Below, one piece after another: positions 43,757 through 52,520 of a stretch of 64,000 nucleotides of DNA (position 1 is its first letter; each line of letters begins with the position of its first letter). The notes under the pieces are model-generated. The model saw nothing but the letters and a program-made list of their open reading frames with translations. It was not told the origin of the DNA and ran no database searches. The position numbers and the translations under genes are program-made. Location: contig NZ_AP023189.1 in the NCBI RefSeq assembly GCF_012767755.2, forward strand, positions 6,388,001 to 6,452,000, read 5' to 3'. Source of the stretch: Pseudomonas tohonis. Its GTDB lineage: Bacteria; Pseudomonadota; Gammaproteobacteria; Pseudomonadales; Pseudomonadaceae.

Positions 43757-44947
43757 TTAGTGAATCTGCCCAGCCTCCTTCAAGCGCTCGCGGGTGGCGC
43801 GCAGGCGCGGCAGGGGCAGGCACACCAGCAGGGTGGCGACCAGCACGGCCACGCCCATCAGCGGCAGGTTGGCCAGGCCCATCCCGGTGCTCAGCCACAG
43901 GCCGCCGACGAAGGCGCCGCTGGCGTTGCCCAGGTTGAAGGCCGCGTGGCTGAGGGTGGCGGCGAGGCTGGCGGATTCGCCGGCCTGTTCCACCAGCAGC
44001 AACTGCAGCGGCGAGGAGATGGCGAAGCTCGCCACGCCCCAGAGGAACAGGCAGGCCAGCGCCAGCACCGGCACCTGGGCGAAGACGAACAGCCCCACCA
44101 GGCACAACGCACTCACCGCGAAGGCCCCGGGCAGGGCGAAGCGGAAGCCCTTGTCCGCCAGGCGCCCGCCCAACAGGTTGCCGAGGGTCAGGCCGATGCC
44201 GAACAGCAGCAGGGCGAAATTGGCGTGCTCCGGGCTGAAGCCGGAGACATCGCGCAGCAGCGGGCTGATGTAGGTGAACACGCCGAACAGCGCCACCGAC
44301 GACAGGCTGCACACCCCCAGCGCATGCAGCACCGGGCGCCGGAAGATGCCGTCCCAGGCACCGGCGGCATTGGGCTGCGGCCTGGCGGTGGCCGGCAGCC
44401 AGAGGAACTGCGCCAGCAGCGTCAGCAGGCCCAGGCCCGCCACCACCATGAAGGTCACCCGCCAGCTGGTGGCCTGGCCCAGCCAGGCGCCGGCCGGCAC
44501 CCCGAGCACGTTGGCGATGGTCAGCCCGCTGAGCACCAGCGCCATGGCCGAAGCGCGGCGATGGGGCGGCGCCAGCTCGGCGGCCAGCAGGGTGGCGCAG
44601 CCGAAGAAGCCGGCATGGCTGAAGGCGGTGAACATGCGCGCCGCCAGCAGCCATTCGTAGCTGGGGGCCAGGGCGCAGGCGAGGTTGCCAAGGGCGTAGG
44701 CACCCATCAGCCAGAGCAGCGCCTGGCGCCGTGGCAGGCGCCCCAGCAGCGGGCCCAGCAGCGGCGCGCCGATGACCACGCCCATGGCGTAGGCGCTGAC
44801 CAGCAGGCCGGCGTCGGAGAGGCTCACGGAGAGGTCCCGGGCCACCTCGGGCAGCAGGCCCATGATGATGAATTCACTGCTGCCGACGACGAAGCCGCCG
44901 AGGGCCAGGGCGAGCAGGGGGAGGGAGAGAAGGGTCGAGGGATTCAT
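43757..44947 (-). CDS. MFS transporter, DHA1 drug/sugar-efflux type
   Basis: A 396-residue transporter with 12 predicted membrane segments. FVVGSSEFIIMGLLPEVARDL and the GRLPRRQALLW loop after helix 2 are typical of AraJ/YdhP/CynX-type DHA1 proteins. It is 37 bases downstream of the lacI stop, on the same strand, and probably co-transcribed with lacI. It may export or import a small metabolite of the adjacent LacI-controlled module. Substrate cannot be told from sequence. Confidence 0.88.
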   Translation of the reverse strand: MNPSTLLSLPLLALALGGFVVGSSEFIIMGLLPEVARDLSVSLSDAGLLVSAYAMGVVIGAPLLGPLLGRLPRRQALLWLMGAYALGNLACALAPSYEWLLAARMFTAFSHAGFFGCATLLAAELAPPHRRASAMALVLSGLTIANVLGVPAGAWLGQATSWRVTFMVVAGLGLLTLLAQFLWLPATARPQPNAAGAWDGIFRRPVLHALGVCSLSSVALFGVFTYISPLLRDVSGFSPEHANFALLLFGIGLTLGNLLGGRLADKGFRFALPGAFAVSALCLVGLFVFAQVPVLALACLFLWGVASFAISSPLQLLLVEQAGESASLAATLSHAAFNLGNASGAFVGGLWLSTGMGLANLPLMGVAVLVATLLVCLPLPRLRATRERLKEAGQIH

Positions 44948-44984
44948 GGCAAGAGGCAGGGCTTGTTGCGAGGGGGCGCGGATT

Positions 44985-46019
44985 CTACGCGCTTTCCCGG
45001 GCGATGACCTGGCAGTCGAGCAGATTCAGGCGCTCCACCTCGCCCTCCACCGGCAGCACGCCCAGCGCCTCCAGCACCCGGGTGGCGGCGCGCTCGCCGA
45101 TCTCCAGCGCCGGCGGTCGGATGGTGGTGAGGCTGGGCAGCAGCATCTCGGCGAACGGGTAGTCGCCAAAACCCATCACCGCGCAGTCGCCCGGAAGGTC
45201 CAGGCCCGCCCGCTGGCCGGCGAGCAGGCCACCGGCGGCGAGGTTGTCGTTGGCGAAGATGATCGCGTCCGGCCGTGGCGAGCGCTTCATCAGCGCCTCC
45301 ATGGCCTGCTTGCCGGCCTCGAAGGGCGCCAGCCCGCTGCTGGGCACGAAGACCCAGGGCTCGTGGCCGGCGGCGCGCAGGGTGTCGGCGTAGCCGTCGC
45401 GGCGGTCCAGGGCGCTGAAGTCGCCGGCGGCGCTGTTCTGCACGAAGGCGATGCGCGTGTGCCCCTTGTCCAGCAGGTAGCGGGCGGCGGCGACGCCCAC
45501 GTCGCGGTGGAGGAACCCCACCTGCATCGGCGCGCGCTCGGGCTGGTAGTCCCAGACCTCGACGATGGGGACGTCCGCCTCGGCGAGCATCTTCTCGGTG
45601 CCGGGGCTGTGGAAATGGCTGGTGACCACCAGGGCCGCCGGCGACCAGCCGAGGAAGGCGCGCACGGCGCTCTCTTCCTGTTCCTCGGAGAAGTAGCTGG
45701 AGGCCAGCAGCAGCTGGTAGCCGTGGCGCGCCAGGGTGTCGCTGAAGCCCTGGATCGTGTTGGCGAAGATCGGCCCGGAGATGTTGGGGATGACCATGCC
45801 GACGATGCGTCCGCGCGCCGAGGCCAGGCCGCCGGCCACCAGGTTGGGCACGTAGCCCAGCTCGGCCACCGCCGTTTCGATGCGCCCGCGCAGTTCCTCG
45901 GAGACCTGCTCCGGCTGGTTGAAGTAGCGCGACACGGTGATGGCGGACACGCCGACGCGCTCGGCCACGGCGCTGAGGGTGACGCGTCCCGCGCCTCGGC
46001 GCTTGCGGGGGCTGCTCAT
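44985..46019 (-). CDS. LacI-family transcriptional regulator
   Basis: A 344-residue repressor of the GntR (gluconate) branch of the LacI family. The helix-turn-helix VTLSAVAERVGVSAITVSRYF is followed by a hinge (ELGYVPNLVAGGLAS) and a sugar-binding-type core. It is divergent from the TonB receptor at 46231, and a LacI-type palindrome lies between them. LacI proteins usually sense sugars, which is unusual in a sulfur locus. Confidence 0.92.
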   Translation of the reverse strand: MSSPRKRRGAGRVTLSAVAERVGVSAITVSRYFNQPEQVSEELRGRIETAVAELGYVPNLVAGGLASARGRIVGMVIPNISGPIFANTIQGFSDTLARHGYQLLLASSYFSEEQEESAVRAFLGWSPAALVVTSHFHSPGTEKMLAEADVPIVEVWDYQPERAPMQVGFLHRDVGVAAARYLLDKGHTRIAFVQNSAAGDFSALDRRDGYADTLRAAGHEPWVFVPSSGLAPFEAGKQAMEALMKRSPRPDAIIFANDNLAAGGLLAGQRAGLDLPGDCAVMGFGDYPFAEMLLPSLTTIRPPALEIGERAATRVLEALGVLPVEGEVERLNLLDCQVIARESA

Positions 46020-46098
46020 GGATTGACCATCCTTGTAGGCATATAAAAGTAATTTTTAATTATTTGACGATCTATTGGTGTCGCTCGGATACTGGCGA

Positions 46099-46112
46099 TG
46101 TTAGCGCTAACA
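46099..46112. promoter_or_regulatory. LacI-type operator
   Basis: TGTTAGCGCTAACA is a perfect 14-base palindrome with the central CG typical of LacI-family operators. It sits in the divergent region between lacI and the TonB receptor, next to an AT-rich promoter stretch at about 46040-46075. Confidence 0.75.
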
Positions 46113-46152
46113 AAGCACGGCTGTCTGCCTTTTTGCTGCCACTCGCACGAGC

Positions 46153-46210
46153 GAGACCAGACCGCGACAGCCCACAAGGAGCCTGCCAAGCAGCAGGCAC
46201 GTCTGGTCTC
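46153..46210 (+). other. Nested hairpin in the leader of the TonB receptor
   Basis: A perfect ten-base inverted repeat GAGACCAGAC / GTCTGGTCTC encloses a second hairpin GCCTGC-CAAGCA-GCAGGC. It ends 20 bases before the receptor ATG. The leader has no strong ribosome-binding site beyond this element. It could be an RNA control structure or a protein site. Confidence 0.5.
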
Positions 46211-46230
46211 CGCAGGGCAGTGAAACGAGC

Positions 46231-48492
46231 ATGAGCATCCACAGCAATCCGGCCGCACCGCGCGGCCTTCGCACCTCCCACGGCGGGCGCCGCAGCCCGC
46301 TGGCCATCGGCATCCTCCTGGCAGCGCTGGGGAGCGCCGCCGGGGCCGCCGAGCGCACCCCCGACAGCACCGCCGACGGCCAGAAGGCCGCGCCCACGCT
46401 GAAGACGGTGACCGTCACCGCCACCCGCCGCGAAGCCAGCCTGCAGGACGTGCCGGTGGCCGTCTCCGTGGTGCAGGGCGAGCAGCTGGAGCGCGACAAC
46501 CGCAACAACGTCGGCGCCATCGTCCAGCAGGTGCCGACCCTCAACTACCGCACCGGTGCCTCCAACAAGGACACCTCGCTGTTCATCCGCGGCGTCGGCA
46601 CCATCTCCACCTCGCCGGGGGTCGAGCCCACGGTGGCCACGGTGGTGGACGGCGTGGTGTTCGGCCGCCCCGGGCAATCCACCCTGGACCTGCTGGACCT
46701 GGAGCGCATCGAAGTGCTGCGCGGCCCCCAGGGCACCCTGTTCGGCAAGAACGCCTCGGCCGGCGTGCTCAACATCGTCAGCCAGGACCCGCCCGAGCAG
46801 GGCCACGGCTACGTGGACTACTCGCACTTCGGCGGCGGCAACGAGAACCGCCTGCGGTTCGGCATCGGCGGGCGCCTGAGCGACACCCTGAAAGGCTCCC
46901 TGAGCACCCTGCTGGGGCGCTATGACGGCAACGTCGAGAACCTCGCCAACGGCCATGACGTCAACGGCTACGACCGCAAGGGCGTGCGCGGCAAGCTGGT
47001 GTTCGAGCCGGACGACGCGCTCAAGGTGACCCTGATCGCCGACCGCATGGAGGGCGAGGACACCCTGCCCAGCGGCGTGATCACCTCCACCAGCAGCGCG
47101 GCCTTCGCCAGCGCCCTGCGCCCGGTGGTGCCGAGCGACCACAACCGCGACATCCGCAGCGACTACAAGACCTACGTCGAGGACACCAACAGCGGCCTGT
47201 CCGGGCAGGTGGACTGGAAGCTGGGCGACTTCACCCTCACCTCCATCACCGCCTGGCGCGGCTGGGACAACACCCAGTACCAGGACGGCGACCGCTCGGC
47301 GCAGCTGCCGCTGACCGCCTCCCACGACAAGGGCGAGGTGGACTACGACCAGTACTCCCAGGAGTTCCGCCTGGCCTCGCCCAAGGGCGGCTTCAACGAA
47401 TACGTGGTCGGCGCCTACTACTTCCATGGCCGCTCCGAGGAGACCTACCGGCGCCTGTCGGTCAACGGCGGCACCCCCAACAGCGGCCGCGCCGACTACA
47501 GCGTGACCAACGACAGCGTCGCGCTGTTCGGCGAGAACACCTTCAACCTCACCGACGACTTCCGCGCGCTGTTCGGCCTGCGCTGGACCCACGACGACCT
47601 GGAATACGACCACCGCCGCACGTCCACCTCCGCCACAGCCGTCACCGGCATCCAGCCCTCCACCGCAAGCTCAGGCTCAGTGGACGAGGACGGCTGGTCC
47701 GGCCGCACCGGCCTGCAGTACGACTTCAGCGACGACCTGATGGGCTACGCCACCTACTCGCGCGGCTACAAGGGCCCGGCCTACAACGTGTTCTTCAACA
47801 TGCAGCCGCGCGACACCGGGGCGCTCAAGCCGGAGACCTCCGACTCCTACGAGCTGGGCCTCAAGGCCACCGCCCTGGACAAGCGCCTGAGCGCCAACCT
47901 GGCGGTGTTCCACACCGACTACGACGACTACCAGGCGAACTTCTTCGACACGGTGGCCAACCAGGTGGTGACCCGCCTGATCAACGCCGGCAGCGTGAAG
48001 ACCCAGGGCGTGGAGCTGGACACCAGCTTCCAGGCCACCCGCCAGCTCAAGCTGTCCGCCGCCCTGGCCTACACCAAGGCGCGGGTGGACCACTTCAACT
48101 GCCCGCCCGGCGCCGCCGCCACCTGCGACATCGACGGCGGCCGCTTGCCCTTCACCCCGGACTGGAAGGCCTACGTGCGCGCCGACTACAGCATCCCGCT
48201 GGACAACGGCCTGGATGTGGAACTGTCCACCGACTACAGCTGGCAGGACGAGGTGCAGTTCAGCCTCGACCAGAACCCGAACACCGTGCAGGACACCTAC
48301 GGCATCTGGAACGCCAGCATCGCCCTGGCCGACTACAACGCCGGCTGGCGCGTGGCGCTGCTGGGCAAGAACCTCGCCGACACCTCCTACGCCCAGTCCC
48401 TGGCCAGCGGCGGCAGCTACATCTACCGCGCCGTGCCACGGGACGACGAGCGCTACTTCGGCGTCCAGCTGCGCAAGGATTTCGACTTCTGA
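46231..48492 (+). CDS. TonB-dependent receptor of the LacI-linked module
   Basis: A 753-residue outer-membrane receptor. The signal peptide ends near LGSAAGA, and the plug contains VTVTATRREASLQDVPVAVS, LERIEVLRGPQGTLFGKNAS and AGVLNIVSQDPP. The barrel ends in LRKDFDF. There is no STN domain. It is the first gene of a plus-strand operon with an FMN monooxygenase, an aldo-keto reductase and a sulfonate-binding protein, and is probably repressed by the divergent LacI. It likely imports the operon's organosulfur substrate. Confidence 0.92.
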   Translation: MSIHSNPAAPRGLRTSHGGRRSPLAIGILLAALGSAAGAAERTPDSTADGQKAAPTLKTVTVTATRREASLQDVPVAVSVVQGEQLERDNRNNVGAIVQQVPTLNYRTGASNKDTSLFIRGVGTISTSPGVEPTVATVVDGVVFGRPGQSTLDLLDLERIEVLRGPQGTLFGKNASAGVLNIVSQDPPEQGHGYVDYSHFGGGNENRLRFGIGGRLSDTLKGSLSTLLGRYDGNVENLANGHDVNGYDRKGVRGKLVFEPDDALKVTLIADRMEGEDTLPSGVITSTSSAAFASALRPVVPSDHNRDIRSDYKTYVEDTNSGLSGQVDWKLGDFTLTSITAWRGWDNTQYQDGDRSAQLPLTASHDKGEVDYDQYSQEFRLASPKGGFNEYVVGAYYFHGRSEETYRRLSVNGGTPNSGRADYSVTNDSVALFGENTFNLTDDFRALFGLRWTHDDLEYDHRRTSTSATAVTGIQPSTASSGSVDEDGWSGRTGLQYDFSDDLMGYATYSRGYKGPAYNVFFNMQPRDTGALKPETSDSYELGLKATALDKRLSANLAVFHTDYDDYQANFFDTVANQVVTRLINAGSVKTQGVELDTSFQATRQLKLSAALAYTKARVDHFNCPPGAAATCDIDGGRLPFTPDWKAYVRADYSIPLDNGLDVELSTDYSWQDEVQFSLDQNPNTVQDTYGIWNASIALADYNAGWRVALLGKNLADTSYAQSLASGGSYIYRAVPRDDERYFGVQLRKDFDF

Positions 48493-48571
48493 CCCGCGCC
48501 TGCGTGCAGGAACCGCCCGAGCCGCCGCAGAGCGGCCGGGCGGCACCCCCACCGACCCCGGTAACGACACC

Positions 48572-49903
48572 ATGACCCGATCCCGACAGCTCTCCCTCGG
48601 CGCCTTCCTGATGGCCACCGGTCACCACGTGGCCGCCTGGCGCCACCCGGACGTACCCGCCGACACCCTCGACTTCGCCCAGTACAGACACCTAGCACGC
48701 ATCGCCGAAGCGGCGAAGTTCGACGCCCTGTTCGTCGCCGACAGCGTCGCCGCGCCCACCGGCGACATCGCCAGCCACATGGCCCGCTCCACCTACTTCG
48801 AACCGCTGACCCTGCTCAGCGCCCTGGCCGCCGTCACCGAGCGCATCGGCCTGGTGAGCACCGTCACCACCAGCTACAACGAGCCGTACCACGTGGCGCG
48901 CAAGTTCGCCTCGCTGGACCACATCTCCGGCGGCCGCTCGGGCTGGAACCTGGTGACCTCCGACGCCGCCGCCGAGGCGCTCAACTTCAACCGCGAGGCC
49001 CACCTGGGCCACGCCGAGCGCTACGCCCGCGCCCGTGAGTTCCACCAGGTGGTCACCGGCCTGTGGGACAGCTGGGAAGACGACGCCTTCCTCCGCGACA
49101 AGGCCAGCGGCCAGTACTACGACCCGGCCAGGCTCCACGTGCTCGACCACCAGGGCGAGCACTTCCGCGTGCAGGGCCCGCTCAACGTTGCCCGCTCGCC
49201 CCAGGGCCGGCCGGTGGTGGTGCAGGCCGGCTCCTCGGAGACCGGCCGCGAACTGGCCGCCGAGACCGCCGACGTGGTGTTCACCGCGCAGACCTCCCTG
49301 GCCAAGGCCCAGGCCTTCTACGCCGATCTCAAGGGGCGCCTGGCCAGGTTCGGCCGCCGCGAGGACGAGCTGAAGATCATGCCAGGCGCCTTCGTCGTGA
49401 TTGGCGCCAGCGAGGCCGAGGCGAAGGAGAAGTTCGAGCAGTTCCAGGCGCTGGTGGAGCCCCGCGTCGGCGTCGCCCTGCTGGGGCGCATGCTCGGCAA
49501 CTTCGACCTCTCCGAATACCCGCTGGACGGCCCGCTGCCCGAGCTGCCGCTGACCCAGGACGGCCAGCAGAGCCGGCAGAAGCTGCTCACCGAGCTGGCC
49601 GGGCAGGAGAACCTCACCCTGGCCCAGCTCGGCCGGCGCATCGCCGGCGGGCGCGGCCACCACAGCCTGATCGGCACCCCGGCGCAGATCGCCGACGAGC
49701 TGCAGGCCTGGTTCGAGGGCCGCGCCGCCGACGGCTTCAACGTGCTGGTGCCGCACCTGCCGGCCGGCCTGGAGGACTTCGCCACCCAGGTGGTGCCGGA
49801 GTTGCAGCGGCGCGGCCTGTTCCGCACCGAGTACCAGGGCCGCACCCTGCGCGAACACCTCGGCCTGGCGCGGCCGGCGAACCGGTTCGCCCATCCCGCC
49901 TGA
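48572..49903 (+). CDS. FMN-dependent monooxygenase (NtaA/SnaA/DszA family)
   Basis: A 443-residue luciferase-like two-component monooxygenase that uses reduced FMN from a separate reductase; SsuE at 3429 could supply it. Family hallmarks are FDALFVADSVA, ISGGRSGWNLVTSDAAAEALNF and GRPVVVQAGSSETGRELAAETADVVF. DszA, in the same family, acts on sulfones, and other members act on nitrilotriacetate. Context suggests C-S bond cleavage of the substrate carried by the adjacent binding protein. The start ATG was set at MTRSRQLSLGAFL. Confidence 0.88.
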   Translation: MTRSRQLSLGAFLMATGHHVAAWRHPDVPADTLDFAQYRHLARIAEAAKFDALFVADSVAAPTGDIASHMARSTYFEPLTLLSALAAVTERIGLVSTVTTSYNEPYHVARKFASLDHISGGRSGWNLVTSDAAAEALNFNREAHLGHAERYARAREFHQVVTGLWDSWEDDAFLRDKASGQYYDPARLHVLDHQGEHFRVQGPLNVARSPQGRPVVVQAGSSETGRELAAETADVVFTAQTSLAKAQAFYADLKGRLARFGRREDELKIMPGAFVVIGASEAEAKEKFEQFQALVEPRVGVALLGRMLGNFDLSEYPLDGPLPELPLTQDGQQSRQKLLTELAGQENLTLAQLGRRIAGGRGHHSLIGTPAQIADELQAWFEGRAADGFNVLVPHLPAGLEDFATQVVPELQRRGLFRTEYQGRTLREHLGLARPANRFAHPA

Positions 49904-49959
49904 CATTCACCGGGGCCCCGCGCCAGCGCGGCCCCGACAACCTGAAGCGAGACCCATCC

Positions 49960-51003
49960 ATGACCTATATCGCCGCCCCCGACCGCTACGAGCGCATCCC
50001 CTATCGCCGCGTCGGCCGCAGCGGGCTGGTGCTGCCGGCCCTGTCCCTGGGGCTGTGGCACAACTTCGGCGACGCCACGCCCCTCGACACCCAGCGCGCC
50101 CTGCTGCGCACCGCCTTCGACCTGGGCATCAACCACTTCGACCTGGCCAACAACTACGGCCCGCCCTACGGCAGCGCCGAGATCAACTTCGGCCGCCTGC
50201 TCAAGGAAGACTTCCGCGCCTACCGCGATGAGCTGGTGATCTCCACCAAGGCCGGCTGGGACATGTGGCCCGGCCCCTACGGCCAAGGCGGCAGCTCGCG
50301 CAAGTACCTGCTCGCCAGCCTCGACCAGAGCCTGGCGCGCCTGGGGCTGGACTATGTGGACATCTTCTATTCCCACCGCTTCGACCCCGACACGCCCCTG
50401 GAGGAAACCGCCGGCGCCCTGGCCAGCGCGGTGCAGCAGGGCAAGGCGCTGTACGTGGGCATCTCATCCTATTCGGCGGGCAAGACCCGCGAGCTCGCCG
50501 CGCTGCTGCGGGAGTGGAAGGTGCCGCTGCTGATCCACCAGCCGGCCTACAACCTGTTCAACCGCTGGGTGGAGAAGGACCTGCTGGCCACCACCGAGGA
50601 ACTGGGCACCGGCGTCATCGCCTTCACCCCGCTGGCCCAGGGCCTGCTCACCGACAAGTACCTCACCGGCGTGCCGGCGGATGCGCGGGTCAACCGCCCC
50701 GGCGGCGCCTCGCTGCGCCCGGAGCACCTGGCCGAGGCCAACATCGCCCGTGCCCGCGCCCTCGCCGAGATCGCCCGGCGCCGGGGCCAGAGCCTGGCCC
50801 AGCTGGCGCTGGCCTGGACCTTGCGCGATGCACGGGTGACCTCGGCGCTGATCGGCGCCAGCCGCCCGGAGCAGATCGTCGAGAACGTCGCCGCCCTGGA
50901 CAACCTCGCCTTCAGTGCCGAGGAGCTGGCGGAGATCGACCGCCACGCCGTGGAAGGCGGCATCAACCTCTGGGAAAAACCCTCCACCGACTGGCAGGCC
51001 TGA
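49960..51003 (+). CDS. Aldo/keto reductase (YghZ/Kv-beta type)
   Basis: A 347-residue NADPH-dependent aldo/keto reductase. The catalytic tetrad is visible: Asp61 and Tyr66 in HFDLANNYGPPYG, Lys97 in VISTKAGWDM and His139 in DIFYSHRFDP. It resembles YghZ (L-glyceraldehyde-3-phosphate reductase). It starts 56 bases after the monooxygenase and ends just before the binding-protein gene. It could reduce the aldehyde left when the monooxygenase removes sulfite (inference). Confidence 0.92.
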   Translation: MTYIAAPDRYERIPYRRVGRSGLVLPALSLGLWHNFGDATPLDTQRALLRTAFDLGINHFDLANNYGPPYGSAEINFGRLLKEDFRAYRDELVISTKAGWDMWPGPYGQGGSSRKYLLASLDQSLARLGLDYVDIFYSHRFDPDTPLEETAGALASAVQQGKALYVGISSYSAGKTRELAALLREWKVPLLIHQPAYNLFNRWVEKDLLATTEELGTGVIAFTPLAQGLLTDKYLTGVPADARVNRPGGASLRPEHLAEANIARARALAEIARRRGQSLAQLALAWTLRDARVTSALIGASRPEQIVENVAALDNLAFSAEELAEIDRHAVEGGINLWEKPSTDWQA

Positions 51004-51005
51004 GC

Positions 51006-51935
51006 ATGCAACGACTTCGACTGGGCGCCGCGCTGCTGGCGCTGCTGACCCTGGCACAGGGCGCCCTGGCCGACCCCGCGACCCTGCGCATCGGCTACCA
51101 GAAGGGCTCCGCCAGCCTGGTGCTGGCCAAGGAACACGGCCTGCTGGAGCAGCGCTTCCCCGCCACCCGGGTGCAGTGGATCGAATTCCCCGCCGGCCCG
51201 CAGATGCTCGAGGCGCTGAACGTCGGCAGCCTGGATCTGGGCTCCACCGGCGACATCCCGCCGATCTTCGCCCAGGCCGCCGGGGCCGACCTGCTCTACG
51301 TCGGCGCCGAACCGCCCAAGCCCCAGGCCGAGGTGATTCTGGTGCCGGAGGGCAGCCCGATCCGATCGGTGGCCGAGCTCAAGGGGCGCAAGGTGGCCTT
51401 CCAGAAGGGCTCCAGCGCCCACAACCTGCTGCTGCGCGCGCTCAAGGCGGCGGGGCTGTCCATGGCCGACATCCAGCCGCTGTTCCTCACCCCGGCCGAT
51501 GCCCGCGCCGCCTTCGAGCAGGGCAGCGTGGACGCCTGGGCGATCTGGGACCCCTACTACTCGGCCATGGAGCTGGAGGGCCATGCACGGCTGCTGGCCA
51601 ATGGCGAGGGGCTGGGGCTGAGCGGGCCCTTCTACCTGGCCGCGCGGGGCTACGCCGAGGCCGACCCGGCGTTCGTGCAGCAGGTGCTGGGGGTGATCTC
51701 CGAGGCCGAGGCCCTGACCCGCAGCGACCGCGACGGCAGCATCGCCCTGCTGGCGAAGTTCATGGGCCTGCCCCCGGCGGTGATCGAGCGCAGCTTCCAG
51801 CACCGCCCGGCCTCGCCCATCGGCCCGGTCACCGACGACATCGCCGCCGCCCAGCAGCGCACGGCGGACCTGTTCCTGGAGAACCGGCTGCTGCCGAAGC
51901 GGGTGGATGTCGGGAGTGCGGTGTGGCGGCCGTAG
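51006..51935 (+). CDS. SsuA-like sulfonate-binding protein of the LacI-linked module
   Basis: A 309-residue periplasmic binding protein. The signal peptide MQRLRLGAALLALLTLAQG ends near ALA, then DPATLRIGYQKGSASLVLAK; the ligand region FPAGPQMLEALNVGSLDLG is nearly that of SsuA. Its ATG is two bases after the aldo/keto reductase stop. No permease or ATPase gene is attached, so it must share SsuBC or another importer. Its presence is the strongest hint that the operon's substrate is a sulfonate. Confidence 0.92.
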   Translation: MQRLRLGAALLALLTLAQGALADPATLRIGYQKGSASLVLAKEHGLLEQRFPATRVQWIEFPAGPQMLEALNVGSLDLGSTGDIPPIFAQAAGADLLYVGAEPPKPQAEVILVPEGSPIRSVAELKGRKVAFQKGSSAHNLLLRALKAAGLSMADIQPLFLTPADARAAFEQGSVDAWAIWDPYYSAMELEGHARLLANGEGLGLSGPFYLAARGYAEADPAFVQQVLGVISEAEALTRSDRDGSIALLAKFMGLPPAVIERSFQHRPASPIGPVTDDIAAAQQRTADLFLENRLLPKRVDVGSAVWRP

Positions 51936-51960
51936 AGGCCCCATGCATGGGCTTTGGTCG

Positions 51961-52234
51961 TGTAGGGGCGAATTCATTCGCCCAAGGACCGAGCAGCGGT
52001 CCCATGGAATCCGCAGGGCGGGCCTGCGGCCCGCTTGGCGACTGAAGTCGCCCCTACAGGGGTTCGTCGGAACGAGCGGTTTGAGGGGGCGGATGGGCTA
52101 CGGCTGTGGGAGCGAATTCATTCGCGAAAGGCCCGAAGGGCCGCTTTTCCGGCAGGCACGGTGGCGGTGAAAAGGCGGGAGCGCGTTGCGCTCCATCGCG
52201 AATGAATTCGCTCCCACGGGGTTTCGTTTGGGCG
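51961..52234. repeat. Tandem repeat unit 1 (period 281)
   Basis: Begins TGTAGGGGCGAATTCATTCG, contains GGCGACTGAAGTCGCCCCTAC and the inverted pair GTGGGAGCGAATTCATTCGC / GCGAATGAATTCGCTCCCAC, and ends CGGGGTTTCGTTTGGGCG. It matches unit 2 with scattered substitutions (for example GAGCAGCGGTCC against GCGCAGCGGGCC). Confidence 0.88.
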
Positions 52235-52241
52235 GCCTACC

Positions 52242-52515
52242 TGTAGGGGCGAATTCATTCGCCCAAGGACCGCGCAGCGGGCCCATGGATTCCGCAGGGC
52301 GGGCCTGTGGCCCGCTTGGCGACTGAAGTCGCCCCTACAGGGGTTCGTCGGAACGCCCGGTTTGAGGGGGCGGATGGGCTACGGCTGTGGGAGCGAATTC
52401 ATTCGAGAAAGGCCCGAAGGGCCGATTTTCCGGCGGGCACGGTGACGGTGAAAAGGCGGGAGCGCGTTGCGCTCCATCGCGAATGAATTCGCTCCCACGG
52501 GGTTTCGTTTGGGCG
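52242..52515. repeat. Tandem repeat unit 2
   Basis: Second copy of the unit starting at 51961, offset by exactly 281 bases, with a seven-base spacer. It ends six bases before the end of the cystine ATPase gene. Differences from unit 1 include CATTCGAGAAAGG in place of CATTCGCGAAAGG. Confidence 0.88.
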
Positions 52516-52520
52516 ACCGC

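Larger units (their letters stand above)
51936..52520. other. Gene-free region occupied by a tandem repeat
   Basis: This 585-base gap between convergent genes contains no credible coding sequence. It is almost filled by two copies of a repeat unit of about 274 bases, described separately. Each unit is itself built of smaller palindromes. Confidence 0.85.

Noticed and set aside
51961..52515. CRISPR array
   Set aside because: Only two units of about 274 bases with diverged internal sequence and built of palindromes; no short direct repeats with unique spacers and no cas genes.
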